Shown one piece after another: positions 33,242 to 44,566 of a DNA stretch of 64,000 bases; position 1 is the first letter of the stretch, and each line of letters opens with the position of its first letter. A model generated the notes under the pieces. The model saw only the letters and a list, made by a program, of their open reading frames with translations. It did not search any database and was not told the origin of the DNA. The DNA is from Meconema thalassinum (lineage: Eukaryota > Arthropoda > Insecta > Orthoptera > Tettigoniidae). A program made the translations under genes and the position numbers. The stretch covers positions 791,554,979 to 791,618,978 of the forward strand of contig OX336389.2 of assembly GCA_946902985.2 (NCBI GenBank), written 5' to 3'.

Positions 33242-34321
33242 AAGTGCCTACGTATTTTGTTGAAAGCACTGAATGCCCCTCCAAGCCTGATAACTTTATT
33301 TGAAAGCTGCAAGCTGCTGGCGGCATCACATCTGGAGCTCTTGGCGCTGTCCGCCTGCTTGCCGTAAACTTCCTACTGGTGATATTGACGTCACGAGTTC
33401 TTGGATAAGTCAGTGAGGAATCAATCAATATGCTCCTAGCTAGCGTGAAGTAATTCTTTGGTTCTGATCTTTGAAACTATAACACCATTCAACACGAATC
33501 AAGGGTCTCATCTTCTTCAGCTAAAATGGGGTTTCTTATTCATTTCTTCTCTTTCCGTGCTCTTCTCGAAGGTAAACAGAGAAGTTCCAGATCACCGCTT
33601 TCGAACAGCAGTATTACTCACACGAAGGACGTTGTTTGCCTCTTTGGAAAGGGTGGTAATCGGAATATCTATTATTGCATAACGAGAATTTGCAGCGCAA
33701 ATTAATAAACGGTTCTAAATAGAGTAAAATGTTTTCCAATTACAAGCGTTTTCTTCAACTAGGAATTATAATATTTCTTGGAAATTATCATAGAAATGGA
33801 AATATCTGTAGCCCTATGTTATTTCGTAACGATAATTCGGAGTACAAATTAATAAGTGGTTCTGAATACGGTTCATCGTTTCCCAATTACAAGGATTTAC
33901 TTCAAACAGGAATAACATTATTTCTTTGCAAAATTTATATTGGTCTTTTTACAGAGATCTCAGCCTAACTTGAAATTATCTCTTCTCTATAACACTTCAG
34001 GGGTCATCTGCTTCCAGGCGAACGCGTACGTGCTTACTGAACATTGTAAACTGGTGCCCTCCCTTCATCGATTGATTAGGTTACACCATCCCCCCCGGCA
34101 GTACGCTGCCACTTTGTGCAGTAACATGGTGAATTCCAAATTCCCACTTCCATACCTCTGACACTAAGAATGATAAGAAAGTGCTTAAATTACATATTAT
34201 TTCGTGAGAAATATCCTTATAACAGACGGAAGGAAATTATATAGTTAGCACTTATAATGAACCTTGTAATTATCAGATTCACTAAGCAATTATGTTTTCA
34301 ATCGTATTCAAGAACAGTTCT
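33242..34321. other. Target region of the RTE insertion; weak 147 bp duplication
   Basis: CAAATTAATAAACGGTTCTA (33697) and CAAATTAATAAGTGGTTCTG (33844) with following TTTTCCAATTACAAG and TTTCCCAATTACAAG suggest a diverged direct repeat with ~147 bp spacing. Otherwise unassigned. Confidence 0.45.
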
Positions 34322-34350
34322 CACCGTGTACTTAATCATCTTCATCTTCA

Positions 34351-35880
34351 TCATCTCCTACAGTTTCCAGCCCCAGGCTGGGTCTGTTTGGAACATAAGC
34401 CTCGCCACTTAGTTCTTTCTTCCCACCACCTCTCCTCTGTCACTCTGGTCCAGTCCTCGCCTCTCTTCTTGACACATTCCTCCACTCCTTTCAGCCATCT
34501 ATCTCTTGGTCTTCCCCTTGGTCGTTTCTTCTGCATCTGCATCTCATGTATCCTTTTGGGAATCTTCTTCTCATCCATTCTCTTTATGTGTCCATACCAC
34601 CTCAGTCTTGATGTCTCAATCCTACCTTGCAGGGGCTCCTCTTTCACCATTTCCCTGACCTTTTCATTCCTCATCCTGTCTCTTCTTGTTACTCCGATCC
34701 TACTTCGCAGGAACTTCATTTCACCTGCCTGTATTCTGCTTATGTCTCTTTTCTTCATTGTCCACGTTTCTGAAGCATAGGTCAGTATCGGGATATAGTA
34801 GCTTCTGTATAACACTTCCTTGCTTTTTTGTGGGACATCTTTATTCCACACTAAGCTCCTAATGCTTCTCAGAAATGCTTCTGCCTGTCTGCCACGTTCC
34901 GTAATCTCTTTGTCATTTCTCCCATTTTCCTCCACTATACTTCCCAAGTACCTGAGTCTTTCCGCCTTCTTCAGCTGTCCACCTCCAAGTGTTATCCCAC
35001 TCATTGGTCTGTCCTTTTTCCTGGTCGTTAACAGGATCTCACATTTACTGATGTTGAACTTCCATCCGTACTCTGCCACTGTTTCTTCCCAAGCCTTCAG
35101 TTGCTCCTGAATTTCCTCCTCCTTGTTTCCCCAGACCATGAGATCATCTGCAAACACCATTGCTTTCATCTTATCTTCTCCTATCTTTTCTGCTATCCGT
35201 GTCATTACCTCGTCCATAACCACAATAAAGAGAAGGGGTGACAGCGCACTTCCCTGTTTCAGGCCACTCATTTGTCTGAACCAGTCTGTTCTTTCCCCTC
35301 CAACTTTCACACAACTCACACTTCCACAATACATCTCCTTCACTCTGCCTACAGTCTCTTTTTCCACTCCCATGCTTTCCATTGCTTTCCAAACCTTCTC
35401 CCTACACACACTATCATAGGCCTTTTCGATGTCCAGGAAGGCCATCAGCAGATCCTCTCCAAATTCGTAGTGGTGTTCCTGGAGCTGTCTCACTGAAAAT
35501 ATGAGATCCACTGTTGATCTCCCAGGTCTGAATCCATACTGCTCCTCTCTCAATTTTCTCTCCACTTTGGCTCGTATTCTACTTTCTAATATCTTTTCAT
35601 ATATCTTGGCACAGTGTGGTATGAGTGTGACTCCCCTGTAATTTCTGCACTCCTTTCTGCTTCCCTTCTTAAATATTGGGACAATTAATCCTTTCTTCCA
35701 ATCTTCTGGGGTCTTTTTCTCCTTCCATATCACCCTCATCACACGGTACAGCCACTGTTTCCCAACCTCCCCTGCTGCCTTCACCATTTCAACACTCACT
35801 TCATCCACACCTGGTGCCCTTCCTCCTTTCATCTTGTCTATAGCCATTTCCAGTTCTCTCCAAGTCAGGTCTTTTTCCAT
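34351..35880 (-). CDS. RTE ORF, reverse transcriptase part
   Basis: Second half of the RTE polyprotein (509 codons from the first Met after the stop). Reverse transcriptase motifs appear in order: GVDEVSVEMVK, FRPGRSTVDLIFSVRQL, FLDIEKAYDSV, LKQGSALSPLLF, then the active site VFADDLMVW (~242), and SKCEILL. The C-terminal domain has the YASETWTMKKRD and RLRWYGHIKRM blocks common to this group of insect LINEs, ending near CSKQTQPG. Only five codons separate it from the upstream stop, in the same frame. Apart from that stop the frame is open, so this copy could be dead by one substitution, or the stop could be read through; the sequence cannot tell which. Confidence 0.9.
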   Translation of the reverse strand: MEKDLTWRELEMAIDKMKGGRAPGVDEVSVEMVKAAGEVGKQWLYRVMRVIWKEKKTPEDWKKGLIVPIFKKGSRKECRNYRGVTLIPHCAKIYEKILESRIRAKVERKLREEQYGFRPGRSTVDLIFSVRQLQEHHYEFGEDLLMAFLDIEKAYDSVCREKVWKAMESMGVEKETVGRVKEMYCGSVSCVKVGGERTDWFRQMSGLKQGSALSPLLFIVVMDEVMTRIAEKIGEDKMKAMVFADDLMVWGNKEEEIQEQLKAWEETVAEYGWKFNISKCEILLTTRKKDRPMSGITLGGGQLKKAERLRYLGSIVEENGRNDKEITERGRQAEAFLRSIRSLVWNKDVPQKSKEVLYRSYYIPILTYASETWTMKKRDISRIQAGEMKFLRSRIGVTRRDRMRNEKVREMVKEEPLQGRIETSRLRWYGHIKRMDEKKIPKRIHEMQMQKKRPRGRPRDRWLKGVEECVKKRGEDWTRVTEERWWEERTKWRGLCSKQTQPGAGNCRR

Positions 35881-35895
35881 TCCGGTGTTGTCTTC

Positions 35896-37302
35896 TCAAT
35901 CTTCTAATACATTGTCTTCCTCCCTATGACCATTTGGATTCAGCAAATCCTCAAAATACTCTTTCCACACTGTCTTGAGTGCCTCATTGTTGTGTACCTC
36001 ATTTCCGTTTTTGTCCATCATTACCACATCCTCTCGCAGACCTCTTCTCTTACTTTTGACCATCCCATAAAGTACTTTCTTATTTCCTCTGCTGTCTTCC
36101 TCCATCATCTCTGTCCACTTTACCATCCACTTCTTCCTCTCCTCTGCGACAATCTTCTTTGCTTCTTTCTTCTTTATCTTATAATCTTCCCTTTTCAGAT
36201 CAGTTCTTTCCTGGAACCACACTCTGAAAGCCTTGTTCTTCCTTCCCACAGCTTCTTTTACTCTCTCATTCCACCATGGTGTCTCTTTACACCGCTTTCT
36301 GTTGCTTGTTCTTCCACATACTGCCACTGCAGCTTCCACCATTGTGTTTTTGAATTGCTTCCATTCCTCTTCCCCTGTTTTAGGATTGTCTGTTGGCATC
36401 CTTTCCCTTACTATCTTCTGGAATTCTTCCTCGACTTCCTTTTCCTTGAGTTGCCATACTTTGATTCTCCTTTCCTGGTACTCTGTCCTCTTGCTATCCT
36501 TAACAACTCCCAGGTTCATTACAAGTATTCTGTGGTCGCTATCTAAGGCCTCTGATGGTATTACCTTTATATCTCTGACACTTCTCTTCATATCCCAGTC
36601 GTACAGCATGTAATCTACCAAAGATTTCTTTGTTAAATCACTGCTGTACCACGTTACCTTGTGGCTTTCTTTCTTCCGGAACCAGGAGTTGCCTACCACT
36701 AAACCGTTTCTCTTGCAAAAATCCAGCAACTTTCTCCCTTCTTCATTCCTGCTACCCCATCCTTCTGCTCCCAATACATTTTCATATCCTTGCCTTTCAC
36801 TTCCTACATGTGCATTCAAATCTCCCATGACAATGATGCTCTGCCCATTCAACTGCTGTTGTAGCTCCTCCTCAAAGTCTTCCTTCTCTTGAGCTGTACA
36901 TCCAACTTGAGGGGCATATACCTGGGCTATCTCCAGGCTTCTTCCCTTTACAGTTACTCTGATCTTCATGATCCTGTCACTTATTCCCTTTACCTCATCC
37001 TTCATTCCATCTCTCACAACTACTCCTACTCCGCTGCTCCTTCCTTCACTGTTCCCACTCCAGTACAACCGGTACCCTTTCCTCAGTTCTCTGCGACCTT
37101 CTCCTTTCCATCTTGTTTCTGCCAAGCCCAGTACATCCAGTTTTCTTCTCTCCATCACATCTACAATCTCCTCCACTTTTTCTGTCAGTGTCTGTATGTT
37201 TAATGTCCCAACTCGTAGTCCATTAGCATATCCGGGTCGTCGTCGTTTGCATCCGTCCTTTCCGAGGCCTGTTCCTGGTTTGAAAGCAAATATGGCATCC
37301 AC
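35896..37302 (-). CDS. RTE ORF, apurinic-type endonuclease part
   Basis: N-terminal 468 codons of the RTE polyprotein, which nicks target DNA to prime reverse transcription. The exonuclease-endonuclease-phosphatase fold is recognisable from LNIQTL (about residue 34), ETRW (~62), AQVYAPQ (~126), MGDLNAHVG (~158) and SDHR (~271), covering the metal-binding Asn, Glu, Asp and the catalytic His/Asp. A basic linker (RRKTK-rich) follows from about 340. It ends at a TGA (35896-35898) that is in frame with the reverse transcriptase, so the two were one protein. The start is the first Met after the leader. Confidence 0.9.
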   Translation of the reverse strand: MDAIFAFKPGTGLGKDGCKRRRPGYANGLRVGTLNIQTLTEKVEEIVDVMERRKLDVLGLAETRWKGEGRRELRKGYRLYWSGNSEGRSSGVGVVVRDGMKDEVKGISDRIMKIRVTVKGRSLEIAQVYAPQVGCTAQEKEDFEEELQQQLNGQSIIVMGDLNAHVGSERQGYENVLGAEGWGSRNEEGRKLLDFCKRNGLVVGNSWFRKKESHKVTWYSSDLTKKSLVDYMLYDWDMKRSVRDIKVIPSEALDSDHRILVMNLGVVKDSKRTEYQERRIKVWQLKEKEVEEEFQKIVRERMPTDNPKTGEEEWKQFKNTMVEAAVAVCGRTSNRKRCKETPWWNERVKEAVGRKNKAFRVWFQERTDLKREDYKIKKKEAKKIVAEERKKWMVKWTEMMEEDSRGNKKVLYGMVKSKRRGLREDVVMMDKNGNEVHNNEALKTVWKEYFEDLLNPNGHREEDNVLED

Positions 37303-37659
37303 TACTGGCTTGCTAGGCCTATCGTAGCTTCACCAGAGCCCCGTCAGCCGTCACTTTTCAGGGTTCCCATAGAGCCTTCACAGCTACCGTAGCGGTCCCG
37401 GGGCACACAAAGTCCCCACTGTACTTCACCCCTACAGGCAATCCCCTACTTCATGCCGTTGCCCGTCTCCCACCACGTGGAGGAGGGGTTGGACTTGTGG
37501 GAGACACCGTGTACTTAATACGATTTCTAATCCTATTTCAATATGACCATCAGCCCCACCTATAGTTCCGCACTGGGCTGTGCGACTCTCGAAAGAATGT
37601 GGGTTAACATAAAAGTGCGATACCATGCATCTACTAAGAGGAAGAGAATAATTATGGTA

Positions 37660-37911
37660 CTGTTGTTTGAGTCTTCAGTCTTTTAAGCGGTTCCATATAG
37701 CTCTCCATCTCTCCATATCCTGAGCTAATTGTTTCATCTCTAAATAGCTACCACATCCTACATCCGAGGCAATTACTTCCATATCTAGGTTTGCTATTCC
37801 TGGTGGTCTGAGCATGTGTCCTACCAACCTATCCCTTTCTTCATTAGCAGTCTCCTGGTGACAATACAGCGGACACCTCGTAGCATAGTGACTAGCATTC
37901 ATGGTTGTCAC
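37660..37911 (-). pseudogene. LINE 3' fragment (family of 0.3-2.3 kb)
   Basis: The minus strand encodes NEERDRLVGHMLRPPGIANL, then ASDVGCGSYLEMKQLAQD, then the terminal LKD and a stop, matching the C-terminal end of the family. 5'-truncated. Confidence 0.75.
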
Positions 37912-37914
37912 CGC

Positions 37915-38205
37915 AACTCTGCCAGGAAATGTAATTTTAGTTTGAGTGTTGGAACGAAGTGAGGCACAACTGAGAAGAGGAGGGTTAGATTCCCATCTCA
38001 GTTTCCCTAGAAGTGCATTTCCGTGGTTATCAATTTATATACCAGGCATGTGTCGGGATGGTTCTTAACTTAAAGCCACAGCCGCTTCATCCAAGTCCTA
38101 GCCCAAATTACAAATACTCACACTTCTACAGCTATCACAATGACTCAGGTTATCAGGCAAATTTCACACACTCCCTAATTACACGGGGCTATATGACCAC
38201 GATGC
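37915..38205 (+). repeat. SINE family B, plus-strand copy (partial)
   Basis: CCAGGAAATGTAATTTTAGT, then GGAACGAAGTGAGGCACAAC, GGTTAGATTCCCATCTCAGT and GCCACAGCCGCTTCATCCAA. The head is degraded. Confidence 0.7.
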
Positions 38206-38338
38206 CGCAAATCCCTAAAATGAATCAACAACTGTCAATATTGCCATTATAACTGTCCACTCAAGACTGCTGCACTGCACTGGGAGCTAAGAAGATGTTT
38301 GTACAGAGTATTCACCACTGACAAGCCAATCTTCTCAT

Positions 38339-38696
38339 GGGGTCAGACATGTGAAAAATGAAAATCCACAGCCTGCTTCCAGTCTCCGACCGGGCCAGGA
38401 ATGGAATGAATGAAGCCCCCATCTAGCGGCGAGGATATGAACTGTGCCGGCTGCCAAGGCCTGACGCACTCCTCTGGGGCAATGATTAAATGAATGACAG
38501 ATGAAATGATAGTGGAGAGTGTTGCTGGAATGAAATTTTGACAGGGAAAACCGGAGTACCCAGAGAAAAACCTGTCTGCCTCCGCTTTGTCCAGCACAGA
38601 TCTCACATGGAGGGGCCGGGATTTGAACCACGGACCCAGCGATGAGAGGCCGGCGTGCTGCCGCCTAAGCCACGGAGGCTTCGGGGTCAGACATGT
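38339..38696 (-). repeat. SINE family E with 14 bp target-site duplication
   Basis: GGGGTCAGACATGT at 38339-38352 and 38683-38696 encloses 330 bp. On the minus strand the head reads GAAGCCTCCGTGGCTTAGGC (box A) and GTGGTTCAAATCCCGGCCC (box B), then TTTCTCTGGGTACTCCGG and a tail with AATGAATGAAG-like text. This is the classic tRNA-derived SINE layout, full length, with a perfect TSD. Confidence 0.92.
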
Positions 38697-40743
38697 ATGA
38701 GTTTCAAAATAAGTGCTTATACGAATTCTCGCAACATGAGTGCAATTACGTCCATGCTTAATTATACAATTACTAACATCAGGGGACGGAGTGATGTTTG
38801 GTTTTAAGTAGTGTGAAGAAATGCTGGAGCTGCTGGAATGCCGAGAACCGTAGCTTCAGGATGTAGTTCAGGTTACACCACAGCTCCAAAATTAGAATAG
38901 ACAAATGCATAAATAATTATTTGTGATTTTAAGTGAGTCTTCAGAATCCCAGCAGCTGCTCTCTTCACGATTGCAACGCGCTCACTTTGACGCTTGGGTG
39001 CTGCCTGGACTGTCGGAAATAAAATAAACAAAGTTCTCACTCACTTTTCCTAAAAGGAGAACCCGAAAACACAGTATTAGTAAGCTTTTAGGTATCTAGA
39101 AGACACTGCACTTCACTTCAGGCATGATGGACTTCCCTGCAGTTCTACAAGTGTGACCAATCTGTTCAAACACGCTGGTCGAGAAAGGGGGTTGTAGCGC
39201 GACCTGTCAGGGCCGGACTGGGCGTGGGATAACACGGAGATCGGCTGGGGTGGTATTTTAATCAATAAGACTTTCGTAAATAAGCTTTTTATCGGAATCA
39301 GTTCTTCTAAACGTACCATCTGCCAGTTCTGGGAATATAGAGGAAAATAAATCTACCGCACTATTTAGAAATCCCGTGTTTGAATACCAACGAAGACAAC
39401 ATGCACCCTGCCAAAATTTAAACAAAATTGCTCAAAATATAACCAAATATGACATTATATCGCTAGCATCAGTGCAATCTGTCGAAAAACATAAAAACGG
39501 CCAAAATGTACATTTATAGGCAAAATTAAATAGATTTAAAGGAGACCCTTCATTCGCACTTATTTTTCAAAATTTCGGGGGAAAATAAGCTGAGGAAAAA
39601 ATATGAATTTTCTTTACCTTCCAAACCTTGTGCATAAAAAAATGGATTTTGTAAAACATTTTCAGGCTTATCTTCCCTTTCGTCATTATAAGTGTTGTGT
39701 CTGTTACTTTCCAAAAATGAAATGTAGCCCATCACGGAACTAAGCGATATCAGCGAAACTGGATATAGTGAGCCTGTAACAGTCTGGGGCACCGGTTGTA
39801 AAAAGAATATAAGTGTACCTGGGTAACCTTTTAAAATTTCTACTTGATCTACTTTTTAAATATTAATTTTATTTTATATTTATTGTGAGGTTCCCTGACA
39901 TTGCAGGTTTCTCTCATCCCAACCGATTGGGTGTAAATTAATATATTCAATTATATACGTATACTTACTATTGTAAATTATTGTCCATTGATTTGAGTTC
40001 AGGAGTAACCTGCATGTTATTGACTTGTTCTGCATCAGTACCATGGAGTGAACGCAATTATTGTTGAACCCGGACATTGATGGCAAATCAAGTTTAATCG
40101 CTTATCGGCCAGTACAAAGCACGGTGATAAGTTTATGATAGGAATTACGAAGATATTCCGTTTGTCATTGAGCACTGTGTGATAAGATGGAGCAATACTG
40201 TATGATAAACGAGGAGGAAGAAGGAAGTTGGAACATGCAGATCAAAGCAGTCCTCACAGAATCACCTCATATGGATTCACACTGAAAACCAATCTTTAGG
40301 AATGTCAATGCAATTGAGTGAAGACTGTCATGTCACATTTCTGTAAATCATATTTGACGCGAGGAGAGTAAAAGGGAGAATGCCCTCTACAATTTGATAC
40401 ATGCTTCTGTGAAACACGATACCAGTGCCAAATAGCCTACGTATAATACGGATAGTTCAAACGAGGAATCCTCTTCGTGTCGATATCTTAGGATAATGCA
40501 CACGAATTATAATTACTGGCACAGCCTTTATACTATGTACTCACCTGAATTATTACCATTGCGTTGAAGCGTTGCTTTACCATTACAACAACTCACCGGG
40601 AACCCACGACAAAATTCGCATTTTTTAAATTGAATTAATTGTCGCCACACTAGGTGAATGAAACTATTTGCTCAGTCTTAAAATACTCATAGCTTCTGGT
40701 TTCATGAGGGTTACTATCCTTACTATAAGGTGATGGCAGCCAG
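38697..40743. other. No recognisable gene
   Basis: 2 kb of AT-rich sequence. Short frames at 39550-39792 and 39880-40086 (minus) carry no motif. No tandem or inverted repeat found. Confidence 0.4.
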
Positions 40744-40805
40744 TAGGTCAGGGGCAGATGACCTCGTAGTTCCGCCCCTTAAAACAACAATAACTAACTA
40801 ACTAA
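40744..40805 (-). repeat. Small retroposon tail
   Basis: GGGGCAGATGACCTCGTAGT, then TCCGCCCCTTAAAACAACAA, then TAACTAACTAACTAACC, i.e. a GC core, a short A-rich bridge and a simple-repeat tail (TAAC)n. Same core inverted at 12.0 kb. Confidence 0.6.
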
Positions 40806-40927
40806 CCAGTCAGTCATCATCATCCATGGTCTGGATATCCGTTTTCCAACAATTAGCAGGACTACATTAGCCTCTCATGATGTAAAAAACTACACAGTTG
40901 ATTGACGGTTCAAATTATGCATTGTTG

Positions 40928-41300
40928 TTTAATATGAGGGGCTTGAACATCGTGGTCATTTAGCCCCGTGCACTTGGGAGAGTGTGGAAATATTGTCTGA
41001 TAACCTGTGTTATTAGGATGGCTGTGTTAGTGTGTGTATTTGTAATTCATTTGAGGATTGGAAAGGAGGCGACCGTGGCCTTAAATAAGAAACCATCCCG
41101 ACATTCGCCTGGAGTAGAAGTGGGGAAACCACGAAAAACAACTTCTTGGATGGATGAAGTGGGAATCGAATCCACCTCAGTTTTTCCTCACGAGGTTGAG
41201 TGTATCCCGTTCCAGCCCTAAGACCAGAATTGAATTTGTCAGAGCCGGGAATCGTATTTGGACCTCCGGGTTGGTGGCTAAGAACGCTAGCCGCGAGGTT
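40928..41300 (-). repeat. SINE family B, near full copy
   Basis: Family B on the minus strand, with landmarks GTGGTCATTTAGCCCCGTGC, GAGGCGACCGTGGCC, AGTGGGGAAACCACG and TTTCCTCACGAGGTTGAGTG. The inverse of GAGCCGGGAATCGTATTTGG marks box B. Confidence 0.85.
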
Positions 41301-41384
41301 GGGATTATAAGGTTGGTAATACTCGTACTTACAAGGACGAACAACTGACATCAAATTGGTCTTGACAGGGGAATTGTAGATGTT

Positions 41385-41775
41385 GGTGATTCTTTAGGGG
41401 CTTTGTAACATCGTGATCATGTATCTCCGTGTACCTGAGTGTGTGTAGAAGCTGCCTGGTAACCTGTGTCATTGTTATGTCTGTACAAGTGTGTGTATTT
41501 GTAATCGTGATAGGAATTTGGTAGGAAGTAGCCGTGGCCATACGATAGGTACCATCCTGGCATTTACCTTGAGTAGAAGTGGGAAACCATGGAAAACCAT
41601 TTCTAGGATGGCTGAAGTAGGATTCAAACTCTTCTCTTCTCAGTTTTTCCTCACGAGGCTGAGTGTACTCCGTTCCAGCCCTAAGACCAGAATTAAATTA
41701 TTTGGCAGAGCCGGGAATCGAACCCAAGCCTCTACGATGACAACCAAGAATTTAAGCCACTACTCAATGAGTTAA
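41385..41775 (-). repeat. SINE family B, near full copy
   Basis: Same order of landmarks, with the clearest tRNA-like head of the group: the minus strand reads TAGTGGCTTAAATTCTTGG (box A) and GGGTTCGATTCCCGGCTC (box B). Confidence 0.88.
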
Positions 41776-42474
41776 ACAGAACGAGATAAAAGCAGATGAA
41801 CTAATTGTGATAAGTTTCGTTTAATTGCATTGGTATTACATAATTTCAACTTCCACGTGAAACCACCTAACGGTAGGCTACAGCCTTTCCTCTGGCTGAG
41901 GCCACATGTAATTGTGTAGAAAAGCAGTTTATACTCTTGACACAGATGACACAGAAGTCAGAGAAGTCAATTAGTTGCTAGCTCTAACGATGACCTCTGT
42001 GTCGGCGTAAGATATACAGTAGACAATACAGCACTCTTAACCTTGTCACATATCCTACAGTAGACAGGAGTACTGTAGCTTGATCTCAAGGTCTTCTGTG
42101 CCACCTTGGACAGAGGCTTATCCCAATCGTATAGATTAAATGGGAGGCACATTCGGTAATCTGTCATTTCTGTGAGTAGAGATATCTTTATAACTCCAGC
42201 GTGACTCAACGTAGTTCGCACTGCGAGTTAACCAGGCCCAGATATACCATTCTTCTATGATAGAGCAGCACTTTCAGTACTGTAGTGGCTAGGAGGAAGT
42301 GGGACAATACACAGGGCTTTCCACTCGTTACCTTTGGTGTACTCCCTTTTCTCATGTGTTTTAGAGTCAATTCAAGCGTCATTTACATTTCATATTAATT
42401 TATTTCACTTCAGAGTCATTCGTATTGCATTTCAGTTAATCAAGTAGGTTTCGTTGTTATTGTTGTTTTATTTA
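41776..42474. other. No recognisable feature
   Basis: Unassigned. An 84-codon minus-strand frame at 41967-42221 has two Cys pairs (YCRICDK) but no identifiable domain. Confidence 0.4.
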
Positions 42475-42800
42475 AGGGGCTGGGACATCATGGTTATTTA
42501 GCCCCCCGTACTTGGTTGTGTATAATTTGTCTTATAGTCTGTGTTATCGTGGTGTGTCTACTAGTGTGTGTATTTTTAATTCAGGAGAGTATTGGGAAGG
42601 AGGCGGCCGTGGCCGTAAATTAAGAGTCGAATCAGAAAACCATTTTCAGGATGATTGAGGTGGGAATAGAATCCACCTCTTCTCAGTTTTGCCTCACGAG
42701 GCTGCCTGTTCCCCGATCCTCAGACTAGAAATACAATTCTTGGCAGAGCCGGAAATCGGGCGACAGCCAAGAATGCTAGCCCCTACACGATATACTTTAT
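42475..42800 (-). repeat. SINE family B copy
   Basis: TAGCCCCCCGTACTTGG, GGCGGCCGTGGCCGTAAATT, TTTGCCTCACGAGGCTG and GGCAGAGCCGGAAATCGG in family-B order. Confidence 0.83.
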
Positions 42801-42906
42801 AAGTGTGTTTTAGAAAGCATCATTTGCATTTCAGATGTATGATTCCACAATTTGCTATCATTGGATCATAAAATTACCAGATCTGCCTCGTTGCGTAGTG
42901 TTACAG

Positions 42907-43149
42907 TTTGGATAATTACGGACTGGCTGCGTGGCTCAGCGGTAACGTTCTCGCCTGCTGTCCCAAAGGTTGCAGGATAGAATCCTGGCGCAGTCAGCTG
43001 GCATTTGAGGGTGCGGAAATACGAGGGTACCATGTCAGTAGGTTTACTGGCACGTTAATTATCCCCTTCGGGGCAAAATTCCAGCACCTCGGCGTAGTTA
43101 AAAGGGACGTAAAACCAATAATAGTATTATCATTTATTTGGATAATTAC
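42907..43149 (+). repeat. SINE family A, full-length copy with TSD
   Basis: TTTGGATAATTAC flanks both ends (42907-42919 and 43137-43149). The 217 bp insert starts GGACTGGCTGCGTGGCTCAG (box A), has GGATAGAATCCTGG (box B) and CCCTTCGGGGCAAAATTCC, and ends AAAACCAATAATAGTATTAT. It serves as the reference copy of the family. Confidence 0.93.
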
Positions 43150-43314
43150 AATTATTTGGGACTGGGTTTGTTTAAAGGGCCGAATGACTTAAAGAAGGAA
43201 AATACACCAGCATTTGCATCTGCTGTCTTTGTGTTAGTACAATTACCCAGGATTGCCACGTCCCACTTGTAAACATCCAAATTCTACGTTACATGTATGC
43301 TGAATGTCATCAAG

Positions 43315-43615
43315 TCCAGGAGGTTCGGGTTCGATTCCCGGCTTTGCCGAGAAATGTAATTCTAGTTTGAGGGCTGTAACGGGGTACATTCAGCCTCGAG
43401 AGGCAGAACTGAGAAGAGGCGGGTTGATTCCTACCTCCGCCATCCTGAAAGCGGTTTTCCATGGTTTCCCACTTCTACTCTAGGCGAATGCCGGGATGAT
43501 TCCTAAATTATGGTCAAGGCCACCTCCTCCACCTCCTCCGCCTCCTTCCCAATCCTCATCTGCATTACAAATACACACATACAGCCATCACAATAACACA
43601 GGTTATTAGACAAAG
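43315..43615 (+). repeat. SINE family B, plus-strand copy
   Basis: Direct orientation: TTCGGGTTCGATTCCCGG (box B), GAGGCAGAACTGAGAAGAGG, CGGTTTTCCATGGTTTCCCA, CACTTCTACTCTAGGCGAAT and ACAAATACACACATACAG near the 3' end. Confidence 0.85.
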
Positions 43616-44424
43616 CCCTTCAATGAAGCAACAACAACAAAATTGTTCTATGTCGGATAGGGTGTTATTATCCGATAGGTACAGTATTAGGAAGTGACAA
43701 ATGGACAAAATAATGTGTTTAGAAATCAGTGCCTGTATTAAAATATTATGTTATTATGCATTAATTATCCGAAACACGATTGATGATCCCTGGCTAAAAT
43801 GGATTGATACATTGACTTGCCATGGGTCACCATCACCCTGCGATGCATCTCTTATGTACTTCGTCGTTTAACAAGCAATCCTACGTACATGACTGATAAC
43901 TTCACATTTATTCGACCATTAAGTTTTTGATTGATTAGTATATTAACCTTGGCTAAATAATTATGATGCTTTCATTACAGTTGAATATTGATTTACATGT
44001 ATCAGGCCACAAGTAAATTCTTCACTACACAGTGTCTCGTAAAATACACCCTCGTGAGAAATACCTCAAAAGGTGATTATTTTATCTTTTGACTTATTTT
44101 TAGTACAATATGATTATAACCGTGAGTGGTAACATATTGTTTATCATACGTTTATTACGTTAGAATGCATCACGCGTTCTAATGCATTTTGATAAAATGC
44201 TCATATCTTTTGCTCGGAGTCATATGAGACTCAAGTGAACTCTTACTTTGAAGGAATGTCTAAATTCGCAGTTACGTAGTTCATGAGAAAAACCAATGTA
44301 GGATACAACAAGGAAAATATAGGATATCACGGGCCTAGGGACATGTAAGTCGGAGATTCTCCATTTCCATGACCACTGAGCTGTTACGACTTCCACACTT
44401 TTCCTATTTATGTCGTCAGTAGAT
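43616..44424. other. No recognisable feature
   Basis: AT-rich sequence without coding or repeat signature. Confidence 0.4.
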
Positions 44425-44566
44425 TGTATGTATGGTTTGCACGGCTGGGGAGGGAACCAAACCCACTTCTAAGTTTTGTTTCACTTAACCGAGTGTTCTC
44501 TATTCCAACCATGAGACAAGAATTACATTTCTTGCCAGAGTCGAGAATCGAGCTCGGACCACAGGG
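44425..44566 (-). repeat. SINE family B fragment (head side)
   Basis: GGGAACCAAACCCACTTCTA, TTTCACTTAACCGAGTGTTC and GCCAGAGTCGAGAATCGAG. Confidence 0.65.

Larger units (their letters stand above)
34337..37504 (-). mobile_element. Full-length RTE-type non-LTR retrotransposon
   Basis: A 3168 bp insertion flanked by the perfect 15 bp duplication CACCGTGTACTTAAT (34322-34336 and 37505-37519). Read on the minus strand it has a ~200 bp G/C-rich 5' leader, one long reading frame for endonuclease plus reverse transcriptase (one internal stop), and a short 3' end of GATGAAGATGAAGATGAT-type repeat at 34337-34360, typical of RTE elements. The exact TSD and near-complete frame indicate a fairly recent insertion. 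Confidence 0.92.

Noticed and set aside
34351..37327. Many plus-strand open frames opposite the RTE element
   Set aside because: They are Ser/Leu/Phe-rich mirror frames of the minus-strand polyprotein and have no domains of their own.
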